Source: Cyclobacteriaceae bacterium (GTDB lineage: Bacteria > Bacteroidota > Bacteroidia > Cytophagales > Cyclobacteriaceae). Taken from it: a stretch of 13,604 nucleotides of DNA. The notes below the pieces were generated by a model, which had not been told where the DNA came from, searched no databases, and saw only the letters and a list, made by a program, of their open reading frames with translations. The stretch is taken from the NCBI GenBank assembly GCA_947458795.1, contig CANHCD010000020.1:1-13604 (forward strand). The letters run 5' to 3'. This document shows, piece by piece, positions 1 to 8,102 of the stretch (its first letter is position 1; every line of letters begins with the position of its first letter). The position numbers and the translations under genes were made by a program.

Positions 1-2021
1 TTCAAATTCACCCTACCAATCCCGATATCGTATGGGTGGGTTCCATGGGTGGATTGTACTCCAAAAACAAAGAAAGAGGTCTCTACAAGACCATAGATGG
101 GGGTAAAACCTGGAAGAAGGTGCTCTACATTGACGACAATACCGGGGTCATTGACATCAAGGTACATCCGACCAACCCAAATATCCTGCTTGCAGCAAGC
201 TGGGAACGGTTCCGTCAAGCACATGACTTTATTGGCAATGGCAAAGGCTCTACCATCTGGAGATCAGAAGATGGAGGAGATACCTGGAAAAAATCGGTGA
301 GCGGTTTTCCACAAGATGAGTTTGTAGGCAGAATCGGATTTGATTTCAGTCTTTCTAGTCCAGAAGTAGTATATGCACTTTTGGACAACCAGGGCAAGTC
401 AACCAAGCCAGCTCCTGCTCCAAGACAGCGCCCTGGAGCTCAGCCGGAAGAAAATCCAATTAAGTTGGAGGAATTTTCCACCATGACCCTCGACCAAGCC
501 TTGGCCTTGGAAGACAAGCGCTTGGAGTCATTTCTTCGCAGAAACCAGTTTGCTAGCAAATACACTCCTGCAGAATTGAAGCGCCAGTTAAAAACTGGTA
601 AAATCACAACCACCCAAATTGCCAACTACCTAGGAGGCGCTGTAGATGCCAATGCCGCGATGTTTGGTGCTCCGATCAAAGGTGCAGAGGTATACCGATC
701 CACGGACAGTGGTAAAAACTGGTCCCTAGTATCTGAATCAGATATCAGCCAATTGTACAATTCCTATGGCTATTGGTTTGGAGAGATTCGGGTAAGCACT
801 ACCGACGAAAACGAAATCTTTGTGTTGGGGGTGCCGCTATTGGTTTCTCGTGACGGAGGAAAGAACTTTTCCCGTACCGACTCCATCGGCAGACCTCACT
901 CCGACCACCAGGCCATGTGGATCAATCCTAAGGATAGTAAGCACATCCTACTCGGTAACGATGGTGGATTGTATAGAAGTTACGGCGGTGGATCTCGTTG
1001 GGATCACTTGAACACCCAGATGCCAATCTCCCAGTTTTATTCCATCATGGTAGACAATGCTACGCCTTACAATATTTATGGCGGCATGCAAGACAATGGG
1101 GTATGGTATGGCAAGTCCACCAACGCACCTGAAGATCCTTGGGAGTCGCTTTATGGAGGTGATGGCATGGTCGTGGCAGTTGATACACGCAACAACGACA
1201 TCGTCTACACCGGTTCACAGTTTGGAAACTACGTCCGCATCAACAAAAAGACGAATGAGCGCAAGCGCATCACCCCAGGCCACGACATCGGGAAGGCTCC
1301 GAACCGTTGGAACTGGAGAACGCCAGCTGAGCTAAGCTACCACAACCAGGACATCGTCTACATGGGTTCGCAGTACGTATATCAGTCCCTAGATCAAGGA
1401 AATACCTGGACTACGATCTCTCCAGATTTAACGAAAAATCAAAAGAGTGGAAATGTGCCTTTTGCTACGCTATCCGTAGTGGAGGAGTCACCACTTGAAT
1501 TTGGAACACTCTATGCTGGATCAGATGACGGCAATGTCTGGGTTACGCGTAACAATGGCGGCAGCTGGACTAGCTTGAATGCTGGCCTTCCTCAAGATCG
1601 TTGGGTGAGCAGCATCTCTCCTTCGGCTACCAAAGAGGGGCTAGTTTACATTACGCTCAATGGCTACCGGTACGATGAGTTTACCGCCTATGTCTACAAA
1701 AGCGAAGACTATGGCAAGACTTGGACGTCTATCGCTTCCAACCTACCCAATGAGTCGGTGAATATCATCATTGAAGATCCAAAGATGTCCAACATCCTGT
1801 ATTTGGGTACAGACCATGGACTCTATGTAAGTTTGGATACTGGAAAAAACTGGAACCTATTCCAAGGCCAAATCCCGAATGTAGCCATCTACGACATGGT
1901 CATCCAGGACCGTGAAAACCACCTAGTGATCGGTACTCACGGCCGAAGTGTCTATGTGGTGGATCTGAAGCCTATCCACCAATGGGCTACTCCAGCGCCT
2001 TTGGTGATGGAGAAAAAGTAA
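1..2021 (+). CDS. Secreted VPS10/sortilin-like Asp-box beta-propeller protein (5' partial)
   Basis: The reading frame (codons from base 3) is open to the left edge, so the gene begins outside the window. The GTG at 36 is an internal valine: the residues before it, QIHPTNPDIVWV, continue the fold. About 672 residues are visible. They carry repeated Asp-box (BNR) motifs such as TIDGGKTW, SEDGGDTW, STDSGKNW, SRDGGKNF, SLDQGNTW, KSEDYGKTW and SLDTGKNW, the hallmark of sialidase/sortilin-type propellers. After the second box, visible residues about 130-225 form a proline-rich linker followed by a charged, helix-prone insertion. The end, HGRSVYVVDLKP, closes the last blade. Full-length Bacteroidota relatives are usually about 900-1100 residues with a signal peptide, so roughly the first third is probably missing. 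Such proteins are exported; they are often labelled glycosyl hydrolases, but no catalytic residues can be assigned here, so function and substrate are unknown. A bidirectional terminator follows. Confidence 0.85.
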   Translation, partial: QIHPTNPDIVWVGSMGGLYSKNKERGLYKTIDGGKTWKKVLYIDDNTGVIDIKVHPTNPNILLAASWERFRQAHDFIGNGKGSTIWRSEDGGDTWKKSVSGFPQDEFVGRIGFDFSLSSPEVVYALLDNQGKSTKPAPAPRQRPGAQPEENPIKLEEFSTMTLDQALALEDKRLESFLRRNQFASKYTPAELKRQLKTGKITTTQIANYLGGAVDANAAMFGAPIKGAEVYRSTDSGKNWSLVSESDISQLYNSYGYWFGEIRVSTTDENEIFVLGVPLLVSRDGGKNFSRTDSIGRPHSDHQAMWINPKDSKHILLGNDGGLYRSYGGGSRWDHLNTQMPISQFYSIMVDNATPYNIYGGMQDNGVWYGKSTNAPEDPWESLYGGDGMVVAVDTRNNDIVYTGSQFGNYVRINKKTNERKRITPGHDIGKAPNRWNWRTPAELSYHNQDIVYMGSQYVYQSLDQGNTWTTISPDLTKNQKSGNVPFATLSVVEESPLEFGTLYAGSDDGNVWVTRNNGGSWTSLNAGLPQDRWVSSISPSATKEGLVYITLNGYRYDEFTAYVYKSEDYGKTWTSIASNLPNESVNIIIEDPKMSNILYLGTDHGLYVSLDTGKNWNLFQGQIPNVAIYDMVIQDRENHLVIGTHGRSVYVVDLKPIHQWATPAPLVMEKK

Positions 2022-2035
2022 ATCAAGTCCTGTAC

Positions 2036-2075
2036 AAAAAAGCCCTTCCAAAATTGAATTTGGAAGGGCTTTTTT
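2036..2075. terminator. Bidirectional intrinsic terminator between convergent genes
   Basis: A perfect 12-bp stem, AGCCCTTCCAAA (2041-2052) with TTTGGAAGGGCT (2059-2070), encloses a 6-nt loop. It is flanked by an A run on the left (2036-2040) and a T run on the right (2070-2075), so it gives a hairpin plus U-tract on either strand. It sits 19 nt after the stop of the Asp-box gene and 37 nt beyond the end of the convergent barrel gene, and probably serves both. Confidence 0.9.
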
Positions 2076-2112
2076 ATGGATTTAAGCTCGGCTTATATTG
2101 AGGAGTTGAAGG

Positions 2113-2712
2113 TTAAAATAATTTAAATCCTACAGAAAGTACCCATTGATTGAGTCGGTTATCCGTGGTATAGGAACCAACATTCTCCGTGAAATTACTA
2201 AGCCCCCCTTCGTATTTCCCTTCAATGGAAAGGTTGCCTAGATCTACACCGACACCAGCTTGGTAGCCGAAGGTTGCATTTTTGAAATCGATATTTTTAA
2301 CCGTGGTATCTGCTTCCTTTAGCGAAGAATCTATGTTGAAACTGGCAATTGGTCCTGCCATCACTCGAATGATTTTGAGCATTCTAAATCCTGCCATTAC
2401 GGGCACATCCAAACGATTAAACTTGGCTTCGTATTGAGTGGGAGAAACACTACTTATTGGAGGCAATTCAAGTTTAAATTTTCCGCTGGTCTGTGTAAAC
2501 AATACCTCCGGCTGAACAAAAAATCCAACTCCACCAAACCGAGCAAACACCCCTAGGTGATACCCCATTTGCGCATCGCTGGGTACAAGCTGCTCTCCTT
2601 CGAAATTTACTTGCGTACTACTCAATCCCGCTTTGATACCAAACCCATTTTTTTGGGCATATACGGAGAGTGAACTCAGGGTAACTAAGACAATTAAAGC
2701 TAGCTTTTTCAT
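2113..2712 (-). CDS. Outer-membrane beta-barrel protein, PorT/OMP_b-brl_2 type
   Basis: A 199-residue protein with a clear Sec signal peptide (MKKLALIVLVTLSSLSVYAQ, cleavage expected after AQ). The rest alternates short amphipathic strands rich in Gly and aromatics: FGIKAGL near the N terminus, GYHLGVFARF, FFVQPEVLFTQ, FNRLDVPVMAGFRM, FGYQAGVGVDL, and a terminal QWVLSVGFKLF ending in Phe. This is the pattern of the small eight-stranded porin-like barrels common in Bacteroidota, with RLDVP being typical of the family. The ATG at 2712 is preceded by GAAGGA at suitable spacing. Family assignment is firm, but cargo or role cannot be deduced. It is transcribed apart from the upstream seven-gene run, with 194 nt between them, and ends at the shared terminator. 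I see no good TAnnTTTG promoter in that gap, only a loose TACTTTAA. Confidence 0.88.
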   Translation of the reverse strand: MKKLALIVLVTLSSLSVYAQKNGFGIKAGLSSTQVNFEGEQLVPSDAQMGYHLGVFARFGGVGFFVQPEVLFTQTSGKFKLELPPISSVSPTQYEAKFNRLDVPVMAGFRMLKIIRVMAGPIASFNIDSSLKEADTTVKNIDFKNATFGYQAGVGVDLGNLSIEGKYEGGLSNFTENVGSYTTDNRLNQWVLSVGFKLF

Positions 2713-2906
2713 GGTCCTTCAGATTTAGTTGGAAAATTAAAGTAGAACTACAGGTACAATTCTTCTGCCAAAACGAAGCAAGAAGAAATTTAGTGTACGT
2801 TTTTTTTGAATCAATAGTTACATAGGCCTGAAATGAGGCCGAAAAGGATGGAATGAAAAAATAATTTTCTAAAGTCTAGATTTAATGATCCAAAGCTATT
2901 CCTCAA

Positions 2907-3842
2907 TCAGGAAGAGGCTAAGGCAATTTGCTTTGCCAATATTCCTATGCCTTCCTTGAACGTTTTAGGACGATAGCCCAATTGATCCACCGCCTTTTGA
3001 ATGATAAACCCTGTCTTCATCGGTCTTCGCGCCGGCTGCGTAAATCGGGTAGAATCCGTGCGAACAATCAACTCCTTGTTTAAGCCAAAGAAATCAGCCG
3101 TCTGCATGGCCATATCGTATGGAGTCAGCAATTCGGATCCAGAAATGTTAAACACACCCCTGGCTCCTTGCTCGGCAATTAAAATACATCCCGCTGCCAA
3201 ATCCTCCGCCAAGGTTGGGGTTCGCACCTGATCATCCACCACCTGAATTTGCTTGCCCGCTTCCAAAGAAGACTTGACCCAGAGGATGATATTGGATCTA
3301 CTCAAATCATTGGCAAGTCCATAAACCAAGACCGTCCGCGCAATCGCCCATTTCAAGGTAGAGTTCTTGAGCAGCTCCTCTCCGTCCAACTTGGTTTGCC
3401 CATAGTAATTGACTGGATCCGGTAGCGCTTCCTCGGTGTAGGGATTTTGTCCATCCTCACCAGAAAAAATAAAATCTGTTGACACAAAAATAAAGTGACT
3501 TCCAATCTTCTCTGCCGCGCGCACCAGATAGGAGGTCGCAAGCACATTGGCACGGTGGCAACCCTCTTGGTTTTTTTCACAGTCATCCACATGGGTCATC
3601 GCTGCTCCATGAATCAGCACATCTGGACGAAGTCGTGCCAAATTCTCCTCCACCTCCTGCTCATTTTCAATATCCAAACTTTGGTACATAAACCCTGTAC
3701 CCGAGAGCCTGCAGGAACCTCTGCCGGTAGCAATCACGTCAAAATTCCCTTGTGCTACTAGCTGCTCTACCAACTTCTGACCCAACAAGCCATTAGCTCC
3801 CGTGATCAAGATTTTTGGCTTATTGGACAACTGGATAGACAT
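2907..3842 (-). CDS. SDR-family reductase, dTDP-4-dehydrorhamnose reductase (RmlD)-like
   Basis: From the ATG at 3842 the protein has 311 residues. An extended SDR Rossmann fold is shown by the nucleotide-binding TGANGLLG (residues 14-21), DVLIHGAA (74-81), STDFIFSG (121-128) and the catalytic YxxxK in NYYGQTK (Tyr147, Lys151). The overall pattern matches RmlD/RfbD, which reduces dTDP-4-keto-L-rhamnose with NAD(P)H, but also the wider family of sugar-nucleotide reductases. No rmlA, rmlB or rmlC lies nearby, so the substrate is open. An in-frame TTG at 3860 would add six residues; the ATG is preferred although neither has a strong ribosome site. The start lies 23 nt inside the cyclophilin gene, which suggests translational coupling. 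It is the last gene of the seven-gene run, and I see no convincing terminator after it. Confidence 0.8.
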   Translation of the reverse strand: MSIQLSNKPKILITGANGLLGQKLVEQLVAQGNFDVIATGRGSCRLSGTGFMYQSLDIENEQEVEENLARLRPDVLIHGAAMTHVDDCEKNQEGCHRANVLATSYLVRAAEKIGSHFIFVSTDFIFSGEDGQNPYTEEALPDPVNYYGQTKLDGEELLKNSTLKWAIARTVLVYGLANDLSRSNIILWVKSSLEAGKQIQVVDDQVRTPTLAEDLAAGCILIAEQGARGVFNISGSELLTPYDMAMQTADFFGLNKELIVRTDSTRFTQPARRPMKTGFIIQKAVDQLGYRPKTFKEGIGILAKQIALASS

Positions 3843-4665
3843 AGCCGAATTCTTTTTCAATTTTCTTTCGTGACATTTTTTCTACCGTAACCTTCATGAG
3901 TACGGGTTCCAAAGGAACTTCACGGGCTGTTTTCTCTGCTGCAATCTTATCTACAACCTCCAAGCCTTGGATCACCTGGCCAAAGACCGTGTATTCAAAA
4001 TCCAAGTGAGGTGTTCCCCCTAGTGCTGCATAGGCCTTCACCTGTTCAGGAGTGTAGTCCTTGGTGAGTTTCAAGGACAAGGTCTTGGCAATCTCATCCC
4101 GTTTGGCAAGCAACAGCTGCGTCAAACTATCCATTTTTCCTTCTGCAAATAAGCGGCTGTAGTCTTCCTTCATCTGCTTTTGGCTCTCCAGCTGCATAAA
4201 CTGAAATACTGCTTTCTGCAAAGCAGGAAAATCCGTCGTCAATTCCAACTCCTCGTAAGTTCTTCCCTGCACGATGTAAAACTGAGAGCCGTTGCTCCGC
4301 TTTTGTGGGTTGATGTTATCCCCCTGTCTTGCTGCAGCGATCATTCCCTTGATGTGCACATGCTTACGCTGAATCTCTGCAGGTAGCGTTGGCCATTCTT
4401 GAGCTGGTAGGCCCTCCTTTCCAAACACATCTCCACCTTGAACCATAAAGCCTTGAATGACTCGGTGAAACTGGGTGGAATCAAACCTGCCATCCTCTGC
4501 CAAGGATAAAAAATTAGACTTGTGCTCAGGCGCATCATCAAATAGAATCGCCTTAATCTCTCCATGCCGGGTGGAGATGGTGACCACATAGTCCTTGTCT
4601 TTGCCACAAGCCGAAAAGCTCAGCACAAAAAGAAAGAAGATTAAAACTCGCATTTTCTTGTTCAT
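3820..4665 (-). CDS. Cyclophilin-type peptidylprolyl isomerase, lipoprotein
   Basis: A 281-residue protein with a lipoprotein signal: a hydrophobic run and lipobox LSFSAC with Cys20 as the lipidated residue, so it should be anchored in the cell envelope. The cyclophilin core is clear: FHRVIQGFMVQGGD (66-79, with the catalytic Arg of FHR) and GSQFYIV (126-132). Unlike a compact cyclophilin, about 90 charged, helix-prone residues (roughly 133-222) are inserted before the closing strand region FEYTVFGQVIQGLEVVDKIA (223-242). Inserted cyclophilins of this kind occur in Bacteroidota. It presumably catalyses proline cis/trans isomerisation during folding of exported proteins. The ATG at 4665 is one base from the hemC stop; an in-frame ATG at 4653 is an alternative with a shorter n-region. 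Confidence 0.9.
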   Translation of the reverse strand: MNKKMRVLIFFLFVLSFSACGKDKDYVVTISTRHGEIKAILFDDAPEHKSNFLSLAEDGRFDSTQFHRVIQGFMVQGGDVFGKEGLPAQEWPTLPAEIQRKHVHIKGMIAAARQGDNINPQKRSNGSQFYIVQGRTYEELELTTDFPALQKAVFQFMQLESQKQMKEDYSRLFAEGKMDSLTQLLLAKRDEIAKTLSLKLTKDYTPEQVKAYAALGGTPHLDFEYTVFGQVIQGLEVVDKIAAEKTAREVPLEPVLMKVTVEKMSRKKIEKEFGYVYPVVQ

Positions 4666-4666
4666 C

Positions 4667-5605
4667 TCAATGAGGGGATTGTTTGATCTGTTCTAAAATA
4701 GTTTTTCCTCCAGCCTGAAGGACCTGTATTGCCAATGCTTCACCCAACTGCTCTGCCTCCGTAAGAGACCCTGTTAGTTCCAACACGATGCGCTGCTGCC
4801 CATCCAAACTCACAATTCCTCCCTTGAGATGGACTTGGTTGTCCGCCAGTGTTGCCAACGCAAAAACGGGGATGCTACAGCCACCTTCCAGAACCCGTAA
4901 ATACGCACGCTCGGCGCGCAAACAAATGGCTGTTGCTGTATCATTACAAGCAGAAACAATGGCTTCACGAAGCTTGGAATCAAGACTCGTGCAAGCTTCA
5001 ATGGCAATGGATCCCTGTCCTACTGCAGGTATAAATTGATTTAAGTCTAAATGCTCCACCACCAGGTTTGCATAACCCATGCGGTAAACCCCAGCATAGG
5101 CCAACAGTAAGGCATCGCAAAGACCCTCCTCCATTTTTCGAATGCGGGTCTGCAGGTTTCCACGCACATCCACCGTTTTTGCATGTGGGTAAAAATGCTT
5201 GAGGGTCGCTATTCTTCTGGTCGAAGAGGTTCCAATAGTTATTTCTTTGCTTGCATCTGCTAAGGAAAGATTCGTCTGTGCGGATAAAAGCACATCCTGG
5301 GCTTGCTCACGAACTGAAAAGGCAATCAGCTCCAAACCTTCCCCCAACTTGGAGGGCATGTCCTTTGCGGAATGCACAGCAATGTCGATCCTTCCATCCA
5401 ACAACTGATCCTCTAGCTCTTGGGTAAAAACCCCTTTGGATCCAATCTTTGAAATGGAAACATCCAAAACCTGGTCTCCCTTCGTATCGATCTGGACGAT
5501 TTCCGAAGCCAGGCCAGCCTTTTTGAGCAAGTCTGCCACATAGTAAGCCTGCCAGAGGGCAAGTTTGCTTGCGCGTGTTCCAATTTTTACAATCCGATTA
5601 CTCAC
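4667..5605 (-). CDS. hemC: Hydroxymethylbilane synthase (porphobilinogen deaminase)
   Basis: A 312-residue cytosolic enzyme that polymerises four porphobilinogens into hydroxymethylbilane in tetrapyrrole (heme) synthesis. All landmarks are present: [12 protein letters not shown] at the N terminus (residues 9-20), VHSAKDMP (77-84) with the catalytic Asp, GTSSTRR (125-131), VDVRGN (145-150), PAVGQG (193-198), and EGGCSIPV, in which Cys243 should hold the dipyrromethane cofactor. Length is normal for the family. The GTG start at 5605 overlaps the rimK stop by 4 nt (GTGA), so translation is probably coupled. No other hem gene is in the window, so this hemC is separated from the rest of its pathway and sits in a mixed housekeeping run. 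Confidence 0.96.
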   Translation of the reverse strand: MSNRIVKIGTRASKLALWQAYYVADLLKKAGLASEIVQIDTKGDQVLDVSISKIGSKGVFTQELEDQLLDGRIDIAVHSAKDMPSKLGEGLELIAFSVREQAQDVLLSAQTNLSLADASKEITIGTSSTRRIATLKHFYPHAKTVDVRGNLQTRIRKMEEGLCDALLLAYAGVYRMGYANLVVEHLDLNQFIPAVGQGSIAIEACTSLDSKLREAIVSACNDTATAICLRAERAYLRVLEGGCSIPVFALATLADNQVHLKGGIVSLDGQQRIVLELTGSLTEAEQLGEALAIQVLQAGGKTILEQIKQSPH

Positions 5606-6507
5606 TGCTTTTCACGCTTTAATGATTTCTTAACCACAGAATCTACCACAAATTTGATGATTTCTGCTGCAACATTTACGCCAGTAGCACCTTCTATTCC
5701 TTCCAAGCCGGGAGAACTATTGACTTCCAAAATCAAAGGACCTCGCAAAGATTGAAGCATGTCCACCCCTGCTACATCCAAGCCTAAGGCCTTGGCAGCA
5801 TTCAGAGCTGCCTGCTTTTCAGCTCGACTCAATTTGATCACAGTAGCCACTCCTCCTCGATGAAGGTTGGAGCGAAATTCCCCTTCTGCACCCTGACGCT
5901 TCATGGCTCCCACGACCTTTCCGTTCACTACGAATGCACGAATATCTGATCCCTTTGCCTCTTTGATGTACTCCTGAACTATTATTCTGGCCTTCAAGCC
6001 ATGAAAGGCCTCCACCACGGACTGGGCAGCTTTCTTGGTTTCGGCCAGCACCACTCCCAAGCCCTGCGTTCCTTCCAATAATTTGATAATCACAGGAGCT
6101 CCACTTACCTGCTCGATAAGCTGCTTCTCTCCTCCCTTGGAAAAATTAGTAAAGGCTGTCTTGGGCATTCCCAAGCCATTTTTTGAAAGAATCTGTAAAC
6201 TCCGCAGCTTATCCCTGCTTCGAACAATCGCCTGCGAAGTGACTGCAGAAAAGGCGCCCATCAACTCAAATTGTCGAACCACAGCCGTACCATAGAAGGT
6301 TACGGATGCCCCAATTCGAGGAATAATTGCGTCCACACCCTCCAAACGCTGCCCCTTGTAGATGATGGAAGGACCTTCTTGCTCAATGATCAGATCACAC
6401 AGACTGTGGTCTACCACTAGGGCCTCATGACCCGCCTTTTGAATCTCTTCGATCAAGCGTTGTGTTGAAAATAGTTTTGGGTTCCTCGAAAGGACAGCAA
6501 TTTTCAT
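5602..6507 (-). CDS. rimK: RimK-type ATP-grasp glutamate ligase
   Basis: A 301-residue ATP-grasp enzyme of normal RimK length. The N-terminal domain starts [15 protein letters not shown]. The central and C-terminal ATP-grasp domains show the SRDKLRSLQ helix, [15 protein letters not shown] (nucleotide and Lys binding), [18 protein letters not shown], the LHRGGVA loop and the Mg-binding [15 protein letters not shown]. In E. coli RimK adds glutamates to the C terminus of ribosomal protein S6; relatives modify other targets, so the acceptor here is inferred. The start overlaps the stop of the retropepsin gene (ATGA), and the stop overlaps the hemC start. Pairing with a RimB-like protease matches the rim operons described in Pseudomonas, where the protease opposes or tunes the ligase. 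Confidence 0.93.
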   Translation of the reverse strand: MKIAVLSRNPKLFSTQRLIEEIQKAGHEALVVDHSLCDLIIEQEGPSIIYKGQRLEGVDAIIPRIGASVTFYGTAVVRQFELMGAFSAVTSQAIVRSRDKLRSLQILSKNGLGMPKTAFTNFSKGGEKQLIEQVSGAPVIIKLLEGTQGLGVVLAETKKAAQSVVEAFHGLKARIIVQEYIKEAKGSDIRAFVVNGKVVGAMKRQGAEGEFRSNLHRGGVATVIKLSRAEKQAALNAAKALGLDVAGVDMLQSLRGPLILEVNSSPGLEGIEGATGVNVAAEIIKFVVDSVVKKSLKREKQ

Positions 6508-6944
6508 TTCTTTTTGCGGTAGGGTTTACCTAAGTTGGTTTTGGATACATCCACGAGAAATCTACCCCGTAGAATTTTTCTACCCAGCAGAATGGAATTT
6601 TTCATGCTCGACCGATCGCTGAGCGTAAACTCGGCTCGAAAGGTTTCTCCTGCAAGTTGGAGCTTTGTTTCTATCAGGTAGCGGACCTCAACCTGTCCGA
6701 AGGAGTTTTTGACTTTCTTTTCTCTATACGACTCAAAAAAAAGGGTTTTGCCCGTGAATTTCTTGTGCGCGGGCATCAGGATTTTGAAATAAAGCAATTT
6801 GCGCCCTTCTACCTCTTCAATCCGAATTTCTTCTGCATGCAAGCTGCTCGTGTAGGCTCCGGTATCAATTTTGGCTCCCACAAGATTTAGTCCCAACTCA
6901 GGGAGCGTGATTTTTTCCTTCCGTCCAAGAACCTTCTTTTCCAT
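6504..6944 (-). CDS. RimB/LysX-associated retropepsin-like aspartic protease (PF05618 type)
   Basis: A 146-residue protein that looks complete for this family, often annotated as ATP-dependent zinc protease. It starts with [13 protein letters not shown], followed by the active-site-like [13 protein letters not shown] (residues 26-38), the D-T-G-A motif of retropepsin-type proteases. The C-terminal [18 protein letters not shown] is the family signature. It has no signal peptide and should be cytosolic. It overlaps rimK by 4 nt, so the two are almost certainly co-translated. In Pseudomonas, RimB is a protease that acts with RimK on glutamylated S6; a similar role here is inferred. The gene begins 4 nt after the holB stop. 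Confidence 0.88.
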   Translation of the reverse strand: MEKKVLGRKEKITLPELGLNLVGAKIDTGAYTSSLHAEEIRIEEVEGRKLLYFKILMPAHKKFTGKTLFFESYREKKVKNSFGQVEVRYLIETKLQLAGETFRAEFTLSDRSSMKNSILLGRKILRGRFLVDVSKTNLGKPYRKKK

Positions 6945-6948
6945 CTCC

Positions 6949-8091
6949 CTAGTTTTTGGACATCATCAAAAGAATCTCCATGGATAAGTCAGTGAAAATC
7001 ATTTTCGCATTCCCATTTCGTTCCAAATGATAATGCGCAGCATTAAAGGTTTCATAGAGCTGGAGCGCATGCTCCTCCGTCAACATCTTTTTACTGATGT
7101 TGTTGATGAAGGTTCGATCCTCGTCGGTAGTGCGGAGGAGGTGGTCCAAGTCAAGGTTTTTCAATAAGATCTCACGGGTCACATTCAATCCTGCAAGCAT
7201 GAGAGACTTTTGTGATTCCTTGTCCGCCTTATGAAAATCCTCCGAAAGCTGGAAGATCTCTTTTAAATTTTTGGTAGCGCAAAGGCGAAACCAGTCCCGA
7301 AGCTGACGGACAGTCTGGTCCTCTACCTGATCAATCAACTGAAAAGCAGTCCGCATGTTGCCGTCCGCCAACATGGCAATCTGAGCTGCTGCCTTGGCTT
7401 CGCATCTGCCCGTTTCTACCAGGTGACTGCTCACTTCCTCGTCTGAAAATGCACGAACGAGTATTTTTTGTGTTCGCGATAAAATGGTAGTCAGCAGTTG
7501 GTCGGCTTGGGAAGTGACCAGCAAGAAAAGGGTCTTGGCTGGGGGCTCTTCGATAATCTTGAGTAGGGAATTCGCTGCCGAAGGGTGCAAATATTCAGGT
7601 GCCCAGATGAGCATGATTTTATAGCCGCCCTCAAAGGACATCAAAGACAGGGTTTGGATCATTTTCCGAGCCGCTGCTTTGGTGATATTCAACTGCTTTT
7701 TTTCAAATCCATTGAAGTAGATGAAGTCGTGCACATTGCCGTAGGGCTGCCCCAAGACAAACTTCCGCCAGTTGCCCAGCAGGTCGGACTTGCCATCAGT
7801 GCCCTCCTCATCTCCATCCTCTTCCTTGGAAGAAGCAACTACAGGAAATGCAAAATTTAAGTCAGGAAGAATCAATTTACTCATCCGCTGGCACGAACCG
7901 CAGGTACCACAGGAATCGGTATCCGATTTTTGTTCGCAGTAGAGGTAGCTTGCCAGCGCGAGTGCCAAAGTCAAATTGGCTGACCCTTCCGGCCCATGAA
8001 ATAAGAGGGCATGGGCGAGATGATTCAGCTTAACCGCGTTAAGTAGCTTTTCTTTGGTTTCCGGAAGTCCGGGGATCGCTGCAAACTGCAT
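6949..8091 (-). CDS. holB: DNA polymerase III delta' subunit (clamp-loader)
   Basis: A 380-residue AAA+ clamp-loader protein. The normal P-loop position reads HGPEGSANLTLA (residues 32-43), with no Gly-Lys-Thr/Ser, as expected for the non-ATP-binding delta' subunit rather than gamma/tau. A four-cysteine zinc module follows (Cys52, Cys61, Cys64, Cys67 in CEQK...SCGTCGSC). The highly conserved AANSLLKIIEEPP lies at 172-184, and the arginine-finger SRC-like motif reads SRT (205-207). An acidic insertion (EEDGDEEGTDG, about 90-100) lies between the zinc module and the next core strand. The C-terminal third is helical, as in clamp-loader collar domains. It would help load the sliding clamp during replication. 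It starts 11 nt after the GlmU-like gene and ends 4 nt before the retropepsin gene. Confidence 0.9.
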   Translation of the reverse strand: MQFAAIPGLPETKEKLLNAVKLNHLAHALLFHGPEGSANLTLALALASYLYCEQKSDTDSCGTCGSCQRMSKLILPDLNFAFPVVASSKEEDGDEEGTDGKSDLLGNWRKFVLGQPYGNVHDFIYFNGFEKKQLNITKAAARKMIQTLSLMSFEGGYKIMLIWAPEYLHPSAANSLLKIIEEPPAKTLFLLVTSQADQLLTTILSRTQKILVRAFSDEEVSSHLVETGRCEAKAAAQIAMLADGNMRTAFQLIDQVEDQTVRQLRDWFRLCATKNLKEIFQLSEDFHKADKESQKSLMLAGLNVTREILLKNLDLDHLLRTTDEDRTFINNISKKMLTEEHALQLYETFNAAHYHLERNGNAKMIFTDLSMEILLMMSKN

Positions 8092-8102
8092 AGTGCGGTG
8101 GG

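Noticed and set aside
36..38. GTG as start of the Asp-box protein
   Set aside because: The frame is open and conserved-looking upstream to the window edge, and no signal peptide follows the GTG.
1057..1335. Short overlapping frames inside the Asp-box, reductase and hemC genes
   Set aside because: They are alternative-frame shadows with no domain signal and no independent start signals.
2825..2840. GGCCT/AGGCC hairpin as terminator of the seven-gene run
   Set aside because: The stem is only 5 bp and no T-run follows on the minus strand.
6949..8091. Assignment as DnaX (gamma/tau)
   Set aside because: The P-loop lacks the Gly-Lys-Thr/Ser needed for ATP binding and the protein is short; this fits delta'.
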